A stretch of DNA of 47,716 bases from Merdimonas faecis (GTDB lineage: Bacteria > Bacillota > Clostridia > Lachnospirales > Lachnospiraceae): NCBI RefSeq assembly GCF_001754075.1, contig NZ_MIEH01000030.1, forward strand, positions 1-47,716. Direction: 5' to 3'. The notes under the pieces were generated by a model, which was not told where the DNA came from, did not search any database, and saw only the letters and a list, made by a program, of their open reading frames with translations. The translations under genes and the position numbers were made by a program. Positions 39,870 to 47,640 of this stretch are shown here, piece by piece. The stretch's first letter is position 1. The number at the start of each line of letters is the position of its first letter.

Positions 39870-40565
39870 ATGGAAAACGTAATAGAGGTAAGGAATCTAT
39901 ACAAGCTGTACCGGGTAGGTGACGAGGTTGTGCATGCCCTTGACGGCGTTAGTTTTGAGATCCCCAGAGGAGAGTTCTGTGCGATTGTGGGTACATCCGG
40001 ATCAGGGAAATCCACACTTTTGAATATGCTGGCCGGTCTGGAAAAGCCAACGAAGGGGAAAATACGGATTGCAGGCCATCAGATCGAGGGCTTTAGCGAA
40101 GACCGGCTGGTGGCTTTTCGCCGGGAGCATGTGGGATTTATTTTTCAGGCCTTTCATTTGCTCGGGACAATGAATGCACTGGAAAATGTGGCATTGCCTT
40201 TAAGCTTCCGGGGCGTTCCGGTCAGGAAGCGGCTGGAGGTGGCAGACCGGATGCTGGATCTTGTGAAACTGTCGGGACATAAAAAGCATCTGCCGAGTCA
40301 GATGTCCGGAGGACAGCAGCAGCGGGTGGGCGTGGCCAGAGCTCTTGCGGTGGATCCGGAGATTATTTTTGCCGATGAGCCTACGGGAAACCTGGATTCG
40401 CATACTTCCCGGGAAGTGATGGAGTTGATGCGGCAGGTGGTGAGCGAACAGAAGAAAACACTGGTAATGGTGACCCATGATAATGGGCTTGCGTCCTATG
40501 CGGACAGGGTATTTCATATCAGTGACGGAAAGATCGTGAAAATTGAAGGGGGAAATGAAGTATGA
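39870..40565 (+). CDS. ABC transporter ATP-binding protein, MacB/LolD type
   Basis: This 231-residue ATPase has Walker [10 protein letters not shown], the signature [15 protein letters not shown], Walker [15 protein letters not shown], and a switch His in MVTHD. The [13 protein letters not shown] and DEPTGNLD blocks place it with MacB/LolD-type ATPases that drive FtsX-like permeases. ATG 39870 follows AGGAGG; a longer reading from 39843 is less likely. It overlaps the next gene by 4 bases, and the permease is the third gene. Confidence 0.93.
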   Translation: MENVIEVRNLYKLYRVGDEVVHALDGVSFEIPRGEFCAIVGTSGSGKSTLLNMLAGLEKPTKGKIRIAGHQIEGFSEDRLVAFRREHVGFIFQAFHLLGTMNALENVALPLSFRGVPVRKRLEVADRMLDLVKLSGHKKHLPSQMSGGQQQRVGVARALAVDPEIIFADEPTGNLDSHTSREVMELMRQVVSEQKKTLVMVTHDNGLASYADRVFHISDGKIVKIEGGNEV

Positions 40566-42076
40566 AGAAAGTGGTGGGAAAAAGAAGAGGCGAGATCCTG
40601 ATAAAATGCGCTCTGGCTGCTGCGGTCGGGCTTTTGCTGATCATGCTGGTGCAGTCCTTCCTGGAAAATCCGGCAGAAGTAAATGCGGCAGAACCAGAGA
40701 TCACATTGTATTCCAAAGATAATAAGGTGCCGGTGTATCAGGCGGGGAAAGAAGAAACGTGGATCCTGGAAGTCACGAATCATACGGAGCAGGATATTCT
40801 GGGGGCACGGATTTTCCCGGAAATGGGAAACAGCAGCGAAGAATGGCCCTTTGTAACGGATTATCAGGATTACGGACAGACCATAGACCTGCCGGCGGGG
40901 CAGACGGTAGAGACTGCATTTTCCTTTACACAGAGGGAGGATGTTAAGACGGGCAGGTATACGATTGCATTTTCTGTCAATGCAGAAGGCGAGACGATGG
41001 CTCATCAGAAATTTTATGTCAACACGACTGCAAAGGAAGAATCCAGGCCAGCAGATGTGGCAGCAGAACAGAGAACCGCCCCTACATACACGGACGCAGG
41101 AGGATTCAGCAACGGGGATGCCATATACAGTGGCGGGGCTGGTTCAGGGGGAACCGGAGCAGAGAGCGGCAGTTCAATCCCGCGGGTTATCGTAACAGGG
41201 TTTGATACGGATCCGGCAGAGGTCCGGGCGGGAGACGATTTTACGCTGACGATCCATCTGAAAAATACATCCTCCAGGACAAGAGTTTCCAATATGCTCT
41301 TTGACCTGCAGGCGCCTTCAGAAGGGACAGAAGAGACACAGGCGCCGGCATTTCTTCCGGTGTCAGGCTCCAGTTCGGTTTTCCTTGACGGAATCGGAGC
41401 AGGGCAGACGGCAGACATTTCGCTGCAGCTGAATACCAGAGCGGATCTTTTGCAGAAGCCATACAGCATGAATCTGACGATGAAATATGAAGATGGGAAT
41501 GCACAGCAGATTGAAGCAGAGTCTCTGATCTCCGTTCCGGTCAGACAGGACGCCAGGTTTGAATTCAGTGAATTTGAACTGAGTCCGGAGAGCATTGCGG
41601 TAGGCGACGAGGCCAATGTGATGACCAATCTTTACAATCTGGGACGGACCAGGCTGTATAATGTAAAAGCAGTATTCGAAGGCCCGGCGGTTGAAACAGA
41701 AGAAGTATTTGTGGGTAACGTGGAGTCTGGAGCATCGGCAGCCATTGATGCGATGCTGGAGGGAAAACGAGCCACGAAAGGTCCGGAAAAAGTAACCATG
41801 AAGCTGATGTATGAGGATGAATCGGGAAATGTTTCTGAAACCACCAAGGAGCTGAAGCTGGAAGTGACAGAAGCAGAAGAGGATTTGGCGGCAGCGGTTC
41901 CAACGGAAGAAGAGACCGGTGCAGGGTTTCCAGTGATACCAGTTCTGATAGCAGCCGTAATTCTGGCGGGGGTGGTCACCGGGATCCTTTTGATCCGCAG
42001 GAAAAAGAGCCATACAATGGATGCAGAGGAGGCGTTGCTGGATGAACTGGAAAGATCTTCTGAGGATGAGCCTTAG
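40562..42076 (+). CDS. Secreted, membrane-anchored COG1361-like accessory protein
   Basis: This 504-residue protein has an N-terminal signal/anchor helix (about 9-32, ILIKCALAAAVGLLLIMLVQSF), a long extracytoplasmic part made of beta-sandwich, CARDB/COG1361-like domains (for example DPAEVRAGDDFTLTIHLKNTSSRTRV and SPESIAVGDEANVMTNLYNLGRTRL), and a C-terminal helix (VIPVLIAAVILAGVVTGILLI) followed by a basic cytoplasmic tail. It lies between ATPase and permease genes and overlaps both, so it is probably a dedicated outer-face subunit. The cargo is unknown. Confidence 0.8.
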   Translation: MKKVVGKRRGEILIKCALAAAVGLLLIMLVQSFLENPAEVNAAEPEITLYSKDNKVPVYQAGKEETWILEVTNHTEQDILGARIFPEMGNSSEEWPFVTDYQDYGQTIDLPAGQTVETAFSFTQREDVKTGRYTIAFSVNAEGETMAHQKFYVNTTAKEESRPADVAAEQRTAPTYTDAGGFSNGDAIYSGGAGSGGTGAESGSSIPRVIVTGFDTDPAEVRAGDDFTLTIHLKNTSSRTRVSNMLFDLQAPSEGTEETQAPAFLPVSGSSSVFLDGIGAGQTADISLQLNTRADLLQKPYSMNLTMKYEDGNAQQIEAESLISVPVRQDARFEFSEFELSPESIAVGDEANVMTNLYNLGRTRLYNVKAVFEGPAVETEEVFVGNVESGASAAIDAMLEGKRATKGPEKVTMKLMYEDESGNVSETTKELKLEVTEAEEDLAAAVPTEEETGAGFPVIPVLIAAVILAGVVTGILLIRRKKSHTMDAEEALLDELERSSEDEP

Positions 42077-43466
42077 TAATTTAAAGAGACGCAGGCTCCG
42101 GACTTTTCTGACAGTTCTTGGCGTGCTGATTGGAACGGCCTCCATTGTGGTCATGATCTCTCTTGGACTTGGCCTTCAGCAGTCGCTGTACCGGGAAGTG
42201 GAGCAGTCCGGCGGCCTGACTATGATTCGCGTGAGCGGTGCAGATGCCGGAAGCTCTATGATGTATTCCGAAGCCTCTGAGGAGGTGGAAAAATATATAG
42301 ACGATGAAGCGGTAGAATCCCTTGCGGATCTGGAGCATGTAGAACGGGCAGCGCCGGTCTATGAAATGACGGTGGTATTGCTGAAGGGCGGCTATGAGGG
42401 GCAGGTGCAGCTGCAGGCAATGTCGCCGGACAGTCTGGAAGCACTGAATATCCCGCTGGCCGGAGGAACCCTGCCTGCCAGTGGAAAGAATCAGATTGAA
42501 CTTTTGTATGGAAATGGAATCCCGACGATGTTTTATGAACGAGGCAGCGGAGATGGGTATTATGATACGGGGATGCTGCCGGAGATCGATTTTATGAAAG
42601 ATTCTCTGTTCCTGATACTGGATACAGAGTCTTATTTTCAGCAGCAGGAAGAAAACAGCAGCGGAAGCAGCCGGGAAGGCGGCGGGGAAAATGGAGAACA
42701 GGAAGAAAATTCGGAAGTCCAGTCCCCTGTCCGATCTGTGCAGAAGCATGTGGTAAGGGCAAGCGGCATGGTGGAAGGGAGCCCAGATGAGTACAATTCC
42801 TACTATTATTATGTATACTGCGATCTGGATACATTAAAACAGACATTAAAAAAAGAATTCTCCGGCCGTGTGATTCCGGGGCAGCCGACAACCAAATCCG
42901 GGAAGCCGTATCCGAAATTCTGTTATTCATATGCGCAGGTGAAGGTGGAGGACATAGAGTATGTGGATGAAGTGGCAAACGTGATCCGGAATATGGGATA
43001 TAACGTGGAGACCAATGCCGAATACCTGGACAGTATGAAGGGGCAGTTCGCCATCGTCCAGGCGGTATTGGGCGGCATCGGCGCCGTGTCTTTGCTGGTT
43101 GCGGCCATTGGCATTGCCAACACTATGATGATGTCTATTTATGAGCGTACGAAAGAGATCGGCATTATCAAAGTGCTGGGCTGCAGTCTTAAGAATATCC
43201 GGCAGATGTTCCTGATGGAAGCGGCAGCTATCGGCCTGATCGGGGGCGTGGCCGGGAATGCGCTGAGTCTTCTTTTGTCGGCGGCGATCAACTTTCTTAC
43301 CGGCCACGGGGCCGCTATGGGGTTCGATGGAAACATTTCGTATATTCCTGGCTGGCTGATGCTGGCATCCATGGGATTTGCCATGCTGGTAGGCGTGGCG
43401 GCAGGTTATTTTCCGGCTTTGCGTGCGATGCGGTTAAGCCCGCTGGCAGCGATACGCGGCGAGTAG
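42042..43466 (+). CDS. FtsX/MacB-type ABC transporter permease
   Basis: This 474-residue permease has an N-terminal membrane helix (LRTFLTVLGVLIGTASIVVMISLGLGLQQ), a large extracytoplasmic MacB_PCD-like domain of about 270 residues with a Ser/Gly/Glu-rich insertion, and three C-terminal helices with the FtsX signature (ANTMMMSIYERTKEIGIIKVLGCSLKNI). MacB-type pumps act by mechanotransmission on substrates outside the membrane. ATG 42042 follows AGAGGAGG at 42026-42033 and overlaps the accessory gene by 35 bases. A family-1 palindrome begins at its stop codon. Confidence 0.92.
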   Translation: MNWKDLLRMSLSNLKRRRLRTFLTVLGVLIGTASIVVMISLGLGLQQSLYREVEQSGGLTMIRVSGADAGSSMMYSEASEEVEKYIDDEAVESLADLEHVERAAPVYEMTVVLLKGGYEGQVQLQAMSPDSLEALNIPLAGGTLPASGKNQIELLYGNGIPTMFYERGSGDGYYDTGMLPEIDFMKDSLFLILDTESYFQQQEENSSGSSREGGGENGEQEENSEVQSPVRSVQKHVVRASGMVEGSPDEYNSYYYYVYCDLDTLKQTLKKEFSGRVIPGQPTTKSGKPYPKFCYSYAQVKVEDIEYVDEVANVIRNMGYNVETNAEYLDSMKGQFAIVQAVLGGIGAVSLLVAAIGIANTMMMSIYERTKEIGIIKVLGCSLKNIRQMFLMEAAAIGLIGGVAGNALSLLLSAAINFLTGHGAAMGFDGNISYIPGWLMLASMGFAMLVGVAAGYFPALRAMRLSPLAAIRGE

Positions 43467-43472
43467 TCAAAA

Positions 43473-43551
43473 GGGGACGTACACTTTTTGCAAAGGTGTA
43501 CGTCCCCTTTTGACAAATCCCCTGTCCCTTTTTGTATTTCTCCCTGTCCCC
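43473..43551 (+). repeat. Family-1 palindrome-plus-tail element, copy 3
   Basis: The palindrome is at 43473-43507 and the tail to the right. Boxes are GTCCCC at 43502, GTCCCT at 43524 and GTCCCC at 43546, again in 22-base steps. Flanks GTCAAAA (43466-43472) and TTTTGAC (43508-43514) pair over 7 bases; the first base is the last base of the permease stop codon. The tail ends 2 bases from the stop of the convergent small gene. Confidence 0.92.
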
Positions 43552-43553
43552 AA

Positions 43554-43817
43554 TCATTCTTCAATGACCTGGATTTCCAGATAATCGAAATCAATAGAAT
43601 CTACAAAGTGATCCTGTGTGAATCTTGTTTTCGAATGACGCTGAAACTCCTGTATGGTGGAATCCAGCCAAATGGGTTTGCTCAGATCGAATTCGTAGCA
43701 GATTGCTTCCAGGGCATGAAAAATCTTGTGGGTCCGGGTATTGTCAGAATCGTCGCAGATCACGGTGTCCCGGATCATCCGATTGTCTTTGAATTCTTTT
43801 CCCCATAAACGGAACAT
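43554..43817 (-). CDS. Conserved-looking small hypothetical protein (87 residues)
   Basis: This minus-strand ORF has AGGAGGGAG ahead of its ATG. The product begins MFRLWGKEFKDNRMIRDTVI and is an acidic mixed alpha/beta protein with no membrane segment and no catalytic pattern I recognise. It stands alone, tail-to-tail with the ABC operon and separated from it only by the family-1 element. Small proteins of this form occur in Lachnospiraceae; the function is unknown. Confidence 0.7.
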   Translation of the reverse strand: MFRLWGKEFKDNRMIRDTVICDDSDNTRTHKIFHALEAICYEFDLSKPIWLDSTIQEFQRHSKTRFTQDHFVDSIDFDYLEIQVIEE

Positions 43818-43898
43818 ATGGGCTCCCTCCTTTGCAAATGGGTTGTCTATTGCTAGTATAAAAAGTCTGGGATGTGATGTAAAGTCCTAAAAAAATTC

Positions 43899-43927
43899 TT
43901 TACTTATTCTGGCTCTTGTGCTAAACT
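43899..43927 (+). promoter_or_regulatory. Promoter of the EIIC-like permease gene
   Basis: TTTACT (43899-43904), 17 bp and TAAACT (43922-43927), about 90 bases before the start codon. Confidence 0.65.
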
Positions 43928-44016
43928 TTTTCAGGTGACAAGACACATGTAATGACTAATGAGAATATATGTGTAAAGAGCTAACATGAAGCGTACAGCT
44001 GGTAAGGAGAAATGAG

Positions 44017-45081
44017 ATGGAGAGAGTAAAAAAAGCATTGGACAAGTTTTTTATCGATGGATTAAGTGCCATGGCTCACGGGTTATTTGCAACCTTGATC
44101 ATCGGAACGATCATTCAGCAGATCGGGACGCTGATCGGCGGCGGGGCAGGAGATATGATCTTTGTGCTTGGCAAGGTGGCGGCCTCCCTGACAGGAGCCG
44201 GCATTGGTACGGCAGTGGCTTATAAATTCAAAGAAGCACCCCTGGTAGTTGTATCCGCAGCTACAGCCGGGATGATCGGAGCCTTTGCCAGCAATCTGCT
44301 GGCGGGAACAGTGCTGACAGAGGGAAATATGGTCTATGCGGGACCGGGAGAACCGCTGGGGGCATTTCTGGCGGCCTACGTGGGAATCTTTTTTGGACAT
44401 CTGGTTTCTGGAAAAACAAAAGTGGACATTCTGGTAACACCACTTGTAGCCATCGGCACCGGCGGCGCTGCGGGGCTGATTCTTGGACCGCCGATTTCCG
44501 GATTCATGTCATGGCTTGGCTCTCTCATTAACTGGGGAACAGAGCAGCAGCCATTTCTGATGGGCGTGGTAGTGTCGGTACTGATGGGAATGATCCTGAC
44601 ACTGCCGATCAGCTCGGCGGCTCTTGGGATTATCCTGAACCTGTCCGGACTTGCGGCCGGGGCGGCAACGGTCGGCTGCTGCTGCAACATGGTGGGATTT
44701 GCGGTGGCCAGCTACCGGGAAAATAAAGTGGGAGGCCTGCTGGCTCAGGGGATCGGGACATCTATGCTGCAGGTGCCAAACATTGTAAGAAGACCGGTAA
44801 TCTGGCTCCCGGCCATTATTTCCAGTGCAATTCTGGGGCCGGTGGGCACCATGGTCTTTCATATGACCAGCAATGCAACGGGCTCCGGTATGGGAACGGC
44901 AGGGCTGGTAGGGCAGATTATGACCTGGCAGGTCATGACTCAGAGTGAATCGGCGGTGATGGTGCTGGTAAAAATTCTGCTTTTGCACTTTGTACTGCCG
45001 GCAGGGATCAGCCTTGGGGTTTCTGAGTTTATGAGGAAGAAAAACTGGATCCGTTTTGGTGATATGAAGCTGGAATTTTAA
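44017..45081 (+). CDS. PTS EIIC-like permease (EIIC_2 family), orphan
   Basis: This 354-residue protein has about ten hydrophobic segments rich in Gly and Ala and the family-like blocks FFIDGLSAMAHGLFATLIIGTIIQQIG and LPISSAALGIILNLSGLAAGAATVGCCCNMVGFAVASY. These resemble the PTS_EIIC_2 family. No IIA, IIB or other PTS gene is nearby, so it may not take part in sugar phosphorylation at all. The ATG at 44017 follows AAGGAG. The substrate is unknown. Confidence 0.8.
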   Translation: MERVKKALDKFFIDGLSAMAHGLFATLIIGTIIQQIGTLIGGGAGDMIFVLGKVAASLTGAGIGTAVAYKFKEAPLVVVSAATAGMIGAFASNLLAGTVLTEGNMVYAGPGEPLGAFLAAYVGIFFGHLVSGKTKVDILVTPLVAIGTGGAAGLILGPPISGFMSWLGSLINWGTEQQPFLMGVVVSVLMGMILTLPISSAALGIILNLSGLAAGAATVGCCCNMVGFAVASYRENKVGGLLAQGIGTSMLQVPNIVRRPVIWLPAIISSAILGPVGTMVFHMTSNATGSGMGTAGLVGQIMTWQVMTQSESAVMVLVKILLLHFVLPAGISLGVSEFMRKKNWIRFGDMKLEF

Positions 45082-45088
45082 AACATGC

Positions 45089-45117
45089 TATACATTTTCC
45101 GCTTATCTGATTATAAT
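45089..45117 (+). promoter_or_regulatory. Promoter of the corrinoid adenosyltransferase gene
   Basis: TATACA (45089-45094), 17 bp and TATAAT (45112-45117). There is no room for, and no sign of, a cobalamin riboswitch between it and the gene. Confidence 0.65.
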
Positions 45118-45152
45118 AGACTACAGGATACGAAAGAAAGCGGGGAAATCAT

Positions 45153-45677
45153 ATGACAGGCACGGGAAAGATCCATATTTATTACGGAGACGGCAAAGGC
45201 AAGACAACTGCGGCTGTCGGACAGGTAGTCCGGGCTGCGGGAGCCGGGCTTCGGGTGCTTGTATTTCAGTTCCTGAAGGATAATGGATCTAATGAGCGGA
45301 AAATCCTGGAACAGCTCCCGAATGTGACCTGTCTGCCGGGGCGGGAGCCGGTAAAATTTGTCAGCCGCATGAACGGGCCGGAAAAAGCAGAGCTTACTCA
45401 TTATAATAACAAGGCGCTGGATGAGATTGTAAAATTCTGTTCACCTTTCGATGTTTTGCTATTGGACGAAGCGCTTTGTGCGGTAAATCTGAATGTATTG
45501 AGCGAGGAAAAGCTGGCAAGCTTCCTCGAGCATAAGCCAAGAGGACTGGAGGTAATCCTGACAGGTCATGAAGCGTCAGACCGTCTGGTGACTATGGCGG
45601 ATTATGTAACACTGATGACCAAAATCCATCATCCATACGAGGATGGGGTCTCGGCAAGGGAGGGCATTGAATTCTAA
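45153..45677 (+). CDS. cobO: ATP:corrinoid adenosyltransferase, CobO/BtuR type
   Basis: The enzyme adds the adenosyl group to cob(I)alamin precursors to make coenzyme B12 forms. The 174-residue protein has the P-loop YGDGKGKTTAAVG at about 11-23, VLVFQFLKDNGSNE, and a Walker-B-like strand DVLLLDEALCAVN. This matches CobA/BtuR/CobO. No other cobalamin gene is in the window. The size is normal. Confidence 0.92.
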   Translation: MTGTGKIHIYYGDGKGKTTAAVGQVVRAAGAGLRVLVFQFLKDNGSNERKILEQLPNVTCLPGREPVKFVSRMNGPEKAELTHYNNKALDEIVKFCSPFDVLLLDEALCAVNLNVLSEEKLASFLEHKPRGLEVILTGHEASDRLVTMADYVTLMTKIHHPYEDGVSAREGIEF

Positions 45678-45700
45678 TTTCTTAAATATATGTAAAATCC

Positions 45701-45730
45701 ATGACACAGTTTTCCCGGATATGTTATACT
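45701..45730 (+). promoter_or_regulatory. Promoter of the small alarmone synthetase gene
   Basis: ATGACA (45701-45706), 18 bp and TATACT (45725-45730), about 55 bases before the start codon. Confidence 0.6.
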
Positions 45731-45783
45731 ATGTAACATATGGAGTATGCTCTTCGAGAAAGAGAGGAGAGAGGACCTTGAGT

Positions 45784-46488
45784 ATGGAGAACGCCATCAA
45801 GAATTACGAAGATGTTGACAGCTGGAAGACGATCATGTTTCTGTATACTTCTGCCTTAAAAGAGGTTGGAACAAAGCTGGAGATCCTCAATGATGAGTTT
45901 CAGCATGTACACCAGTATAATCCCATAGAGCATATTAAAACCCGGGTGAAAACACCGGAAAGTATCGTGAAGAAACTCAGGAAATACGGATATGAGATTT
46001 CCATTGAAAACATGGTAAAATATGTCAATGACATTGCCGGCGTCCGGCTGATCTGTTCCTTTACATCGGATATTTACCAACTGGCTGAGATGATCGGAAA
46101 TCAGAGTGACTTGAAGGTTTTGTCAATCAAGGATTATATCAAGAATCCAAAAGAAAGCGGATACAAGAGCTATCATATGCTGGTGTCCGTCCCGATTTAT
46201 CTGTCAGACAGTGTGGTGGATACAAAAGTAGAGATTCAGATCAGGACAATTGCGATGGATTTCTGGGCCAGCCTGGAACACAAGATTTACTATAAGTTTG
46301 AAGGAAATGCACCGGATTATATCAGCAGGGATTTAAGAGAGTGTGCAGAAATGGTATCTTCCTTGGATGAAAAAATGCTGTCCCTGAATGAAGCGATCCA
46401 GAAATGCCTGGAAGATCAGGAGGCAGAGAAGAAAAAGGCAAGAAAAAAGCATATTAGTCACGGTGAGCGACAAGCTGCAGGCGCCTGA
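45784..46488 (+). CDS. Small alarmone synthetase (RelQ/YjbM-type GTP pyrophosphokinase)
   Basis: This 234-residue protein is a stand-alone RelA/SpoT synthetase domain making (p)ppGpp. Visible motifs are HIKTRVKTPESIVKKLRKYG, NDIAGVRLICSF, KESGYKSYHMLV and VEIQIRTIAMDFWASLEHKIYYK. There is no hydrolase, TGS or ACT domain. The C-terminal tail is lysine-rich (EAEKKKARKKHI). ATG 45784 follows AGAGGAGAGAGG; TTG 45778 is an alternative start. The gene has its own promoter and ends in a terminator that overlaps the last codons. Confidence 0.92.
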   Translation: MENAIKNYEDVDSWKTIMFLYTSALKEVGTKLEILNDEFQHVHQYNPIEHIKTRVKTPESIVKKLRKYGYEISIENMVKYVNDIAGVRLICSFTSDIYQLAEMIGNQSDLKVLSIKDYIKNPKESGYKSYHMLVSVPIYLSDSVVDTKVEIQIRTIAMDFWASLEHKIYYKFEGNAPDYISRDLRECAEMVSSLDEKMLSLNEAIQKCLEDQEAEKKKARKKHISHGERQAAGA

Positions 46489-46510
46489 GCGATAAGCCAG
46501 GCGCTTTTTT
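46481..46510 (+). terminator. Terminator of the alarmone synthetase gene
   Basis: GCGCCTG (46481-46487), which contains the last codons, pairs with CAGGCGC (46498-46504) and is followed by TTTTTT. Confidence 0.88.
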
Positions 46511-46524
46511 GCAGATGTGCAGAT

Positions 46525-46603
46525 GGGGACGTACACTTTTTGCAAAAGTGTACGTCCCCATCTGCAATATCGGGTGTCCCTAATCGTCAATCAGGGTGTC
46601 CCC
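46525..46603 (+). repeat. Family-1 palindrome-plus-tail element, copy 4
   Basis: The palindrome is at 46525-46559 and the tail to the right. Boxes are GTCCCC at 46554, GTCCCT at 46576 and GTCCCC at 46598, spaced 22 bases. Flanks TGCAGAT (46518-46524) and ATCTGCA (46560-46566) pair over 7 bases. The sequences between the boxes are quite different from those of copies 1 and 2. Confidence 0.92.
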
Positions 46604-46627
46604 GGATAAGGATATTTCAGATTAATA

Positions 46628-46656
46628 TTGTAAAATTTGCTGTCAAATGCTAGAAT
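46628..46656 (+). promoter_or_regulatory. Promoter of the YitT-family gene
   Basis: TTGTAA (46628-46633), 17 bp and TAGAAT (46651-46656), about 90 bases before the start codon. Confidence 0.65.
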
Positions 46657-46748
46657 GAGTGCGACTTGTAAAATATTTGACTATAAGCCCGAAGAGTACG
46701 GTGTATTTATAGAATATATGAGGAAAAGAGAAAGGGAAGGGATTTGAC

Positions 46749-47636
46749 ATGTGGAAAAATTTAGATGCGAAGCGTAAGGCAGGGGTGATCCAGGCGGTCT
46801 ATTCAGTGGTGGGAAGTCTTCTGTTTGCGCTGGGTGTAAACCTGATTATCGTGCCGATGAGCCTGTACAACGGGGGATTTATGGGTATTGCGCAGTTGAT
46901 ACGTACATTTATCGTTGACTTTCTGCATGTACCGGTGCCGGCTGGCATGGATCTGGCAGGTATGATTTATTTTGTGATGAATATTCCTTTGTTTTACTTG
47001 GGATATCGTGTACTGGGAAGAGCATTTGCAGTGAAAACCCTGGTAACGGTAGCAATTCAGAGTATGTTTATGATGATAGTGCCGATACCGGCAGAGCCGA
47101 TCATTGAGGATTATTTGACGGCCTGCATCATTGGAGGTATTGTAGCGGGAACAGGTACCGGACTTATCCTTCGAGGAAGAAGCTCCGGCGGCGGTCAGGA
47201 TATCATCGGCCTTTGCTGTACCAAGAGATTTCCGAACTTCAGTGTTGGCAGGATTAACATTCTGATGAACTTTTTCGTTTATGCTATTTGTCTGTTCCTC
47301 TTTAATATTGAAATAGTCATCTATTCTCTGATCTATGCCACGGTGCTTTCAATAGCCATTGACCGGGTGCATATTCAGAACATCAATACCAGCGTGATGA
47401 TTTTTACAAAAAAGCTGGGGATTTCAAAGGCGATCATGGAACAGATGGGACGCGGCGTTACGAATTGGGACGGAGAAGGAGCGTATACGAATAAAACATC
47501 TTATATTTTATTTGTGTTGATATCTAAATATGAAGTGGGGCAGATCAAGCAGATTGTACATAGTATCGATCCGCATGCATTTATGATTTTTACAGAGGGC
47601 TGTTCGGTAGACGGCAACTTTGAGAAGCGGCTATAG
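46749..47636 (+). CDS. YitT-family membrane protein (DUF161 plus DUF2179)
   Basis: This 295-residue protein has about five to six hydrophobic segments in the N-terminal 200 residues, with family blocks LFALGVNLIIVPMSLYNGGFMGIAQLIR and GIVAGTGTGLILRGRSSGGGQDIIGL. A C-terminal soluble DUF2179 domain (SVMIFTKKLGISKAIMEQMGRGVTNWDGEGAYTNKTSYILFVLISKYEVGQIKQIV) follows. Such proteins are widespread in Firmicutes and the transported substrate is not known. AGGGAAGGG precedes ATG 46749. It lies between two family-1 elements whose tails both point toward it. Confidence 0.9.
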   Translation: MWKNLDAKRKAGVIQAVYSVVGSLLFALGVNLIIVPMSLYNGGFMGIAQLIRTFIVDFLHVPVPAGMDLAGMIYFVMNIPLFYLGYRVLGRAFAVKTLVTVAIQSMFMMIVPIPAEPIIEDYLTACIIGGIVAGTGTGLILRGRSSGGGQDIIGLCCTKRFPNFSVGRINILMNFFVYAICLFLFNIEIVIYSLIYATVLSIAIDRVHIQNINTSVMIFTKKLGISKAIMEQMGRGVTNWDGEGAYTNKTSYILFVLISKYEVGQIKQIVHSIDPHAFMIFTEGCSVDGNFEKRL

Positions 47637-47640
47637 CGCC

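Noticed and set aside
44017-45081. A complete PTS sugar transporter
   Set aside because: Only an EIIC-like membrane protein is present; no IIA, IIB or sugar-phosphate enzyme is nearby.
45082-45152. Cobalamin riboswitch before the corrinoid adenosyltransferase
   Set aside because: Only about 35 bases lie between the -10 box and the start codon, and no B12-box motif is seen.
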